Of a stretch of 64,000 nucleotides of DNA, positions 62,961 through 64,000 are shown in pieces. Every line of letters begins with the position of its first letter. Within the stretch, counting starts at the first letter, position 1. The DNA is from G963663735 sp963663735. Lineage in GTDB: Bacteria > Acidobacteriota > UBA6911 > RPQK01 > JAPXNP01. The notes below the pieces were generated by a model that ran no database searches, had not been told where the DNA came from, and saw only the letters and a list, made by a program, of their open reading frames with translations. The position numbers and the translations under genes were made by a program. The DNA lies in assembly GCA_963663735.2 (NCBI GenBank), contig CAXXHN010000001.1, positions 1,364,001 through 1,428,000 of the forward strand, given 5' to 3'.

Positions 62961-63184
62961 CCCGACATCCATCTACCAATAAAGCGACTGATTTTGCAAG
63001 GGAGACAGATGATCTGTATCATTAGTGGCATTATTGAATTGCGAAATCTCCATGCAGCGGGAAAAACAGACAGGACAAACCTGGACACAACTGCAGATAA
63101 AGCTGCTTTCTATTGAGTTCATCCCAAGGTAGTTTGAATGCGGCTTGTGTCCTTTGATATGGAAATATTAGAAGTCGAGACAAT

Positions 63185-64000
63185 ATGATAGTAATGAAAT
63201 TTGGTGGTACTTCAGTAGGCAGTGCTGAAGCTATGAAAAGGGTGGCCGGAATCATTTCCGGTAAGTTGAACAGGAGTCCACTGGTCATAGTCTCAGCTGT
63301 GTCAAAAGCTACCGACGCCCTCGTAAAAATCGGGAGGGCCGCGGATAGGGGAGACCTTGATGAAGCCGCGCAGCTTGTGGAATGGTTCATAGACAGATAC
63401 GGGGTAATTGCCGAAGAGCTGGGGCTCCCCGAAGATAATCCTTTCTACAGTGACCTGGAAGAGACCGGGATGCTGCTAATGAACCTTCTACCCCAGATAG
63501 AGCAATCTTCTGGAGACGAATCATTGAAATGGCAGGATTTGTGCCTTAGCAGGGGAGAGTTTCTTTCAACAAGGCTGCTTGCCTCCTACATGAGCTCTAC
63601 AGGTACGGAAATTGAATGGCTTGATGCCGGCGACTACATAGTCACTGACAGCAAATACGGGAAAGCCATGCCGATAAAGGAATTCTGCCTGGAAAAGATC
63701 CGGAACGTCATGGTTCCCAGATTGGAACCGGGAAAGGCTCTCATTTCCCAGGGTTTTGTCGGTGTTAATGGTGAGGGATTCGTAACTACACTAGGCAGGG
63801 GAGGATCTGATTATTCAGCTACCTATGTCGGTGCCTTGCTGGAAGCTGAAGCTATTGAAATCTGGACAGACGTGGACGGGATTCTGACTGCTGATCCGTC
63901 CCTGCTTTCAGAAGCCAAGAGAATCAGGTGGATGACTTTTGAGGAAGCTGCTGAGCTTGCATATTTTGGAGCGAAGGTTCTGCATCCGGCCAGCATTATT
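63185..64000 (+). CDS. Aspartate kinase, N-terminal part (runs off the right edge)
   Basis: Open from the ATG at 63185 to the window end, 272 residues so far. VMKFGGTSVGSAEAMKRV is the kinase nucleotide motif; LVIVSAVSKATDAL, LSRGEFLSTRLLA, FVTTLGRGGSDYSATY and VDGILTADPSL are the other aspartokinase motifs. It makes aspartyl phosphate, the first step to lysine, threonine and methionine. The N-terminus is of the class often fused to homoserine dehydrogenase, but the C-terminal half is outside the window. The 224 bases before it hold no riboswitch that I recognise. Confidence 0.92.
   Translation, partial: MIVMKFGGTSVGSAEAMKRVAGIISGKLNRSPLVIVSAVSKATDALVKIGRAADRGDLDEAAQLVEWFIDRYGVIAEELGLPEDNPFYSDLEETGMLLMNLLPQIEQSSGDESLKWQDLCLSRGEFLSTRLLASYMSSTGTEIEWLDAGDYIVTDSKYGKAMPIKEFCLEKIRNVMVPRLEPGKALISQGFVGVNGEGFVTTLGRGGSDYSATYVGALLEAEAIEIWTDVDGILTADPSLLSEAKRIRWMTFEEAAELAYFGAKVLHPASII

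Noticed and set aside
62961..63184. Lysine riboswitch before aspartate kinase
   Set aside because: None of the conserved junction sequences of the lysine element are present.
1..64000. CRISPR array, prophage or insertion sequence
   Set aside because: I saw no regularly spaced repeats, phage structural genes, transposases or integrases on either strand.

Overview
The window looks like a chromosomal segment of a Gram-negative (diderm), probably strictly anaerobic, heterotrophic bacterium. The diderm signs are a TolC-type outer membrane channel, an MltD-type LysM transglycosylase, beta-barrel-like proteins, many lipoprotein signals and Tat-like signals. The anaerobic signs are a four-gene 2-oxoacid:ferredoxin oxidoreductase operon, the NADH sensor Rex, several radical SAM enzymes and multiheme cytochrome c. 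Base composition is near half GC by eye. I cannot assign a phylum. The mix of exported sulfatase, S9 peptidases, beta-helix protein, Tat-exported hydrolases and a radical SAM lipid-synthase-like protein fits Acidobacteriota/Aminicenantota or FCB-type lineages, but that is a guess. I saw no transposase, integrase, CRISPR array, rRNA or convincing tRNA.

Layout. 1-7.8 kb: the start of a PLP aminotransferase (minus strand, runs off the left edge), then an exported amidohydrolase, an SLC13-type anion transporter and a secreted transglutaminase-fold protein, facing a Tat-exported alpha/alpha-toroid protein and a GH5-like hydrolase. 7.9-10.9 kb: a tandem pair of B12-domain radical SAM proteins. 11-18.5 kb: a complete seven-gene efflux operon (TetR, HlyD-type adaptor, two ABC ATPases, two ABC-2 permeases, TolC) behind a strong promoter with a perfect palindrome over the start point. 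18.7-21.9 kb: sulfatase, SDR with an unusual active site, methyltransferase. 22.1-29.9 kb: a cytochrome c/beta-barrel fusion with a pentaheme cytochrome, an S9 peptidase lipoprotein, another barrel-like protein and a nitronate-monooxygenase-like flavoprotein.

30.3-33.4 kb: a rex-serC-serA operon with Rex-box palindromes at its promoter. 33.7-39.8 kb: surface-polysaccharide genes (GT2, GtrA, SGNH protein, MBOAT acyltransferase, GT-C-like protein). 40-45.3 kb: envelope maintenance (M48 protease lipoprotein, AsmA-like protein, MltD-like transglycosylase, ApbE). 45.4-47.4 kb: a large radical SAM protein resembling archaeal tetraether lipid synthase and bacterial membrane-spanning-lipid synthases, the most interesting single gene here. 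47.8-57.2 kb: small membrane protein, STAS protein, NagX-like membrane protein, threonine-dehydratase-like enzyme, NfuA-like Fe-S carrier, solute-binding lipoprotein, beta-helix lipoprotein and a second S9 peptidase. 57.3-61.6 kb: the 2-oxoacid:ferredoxin oxidoreductase operon. 62-64 kb: an M20 deacylase and the start of aspartate kinase.

How it fits together: peptides and polysaccharide products are digested outside or in the periplasm and 2-oxoacids are oxidised with ferredoxin. Fe-S enzymes are supported by NfuA, NADH/NAD balance is sensed by Rex with serine synthesis in the same transcript, and the envelope is shaped by O-acylation, glycosylation and possibly coupled (membrane-spanning) lipids.
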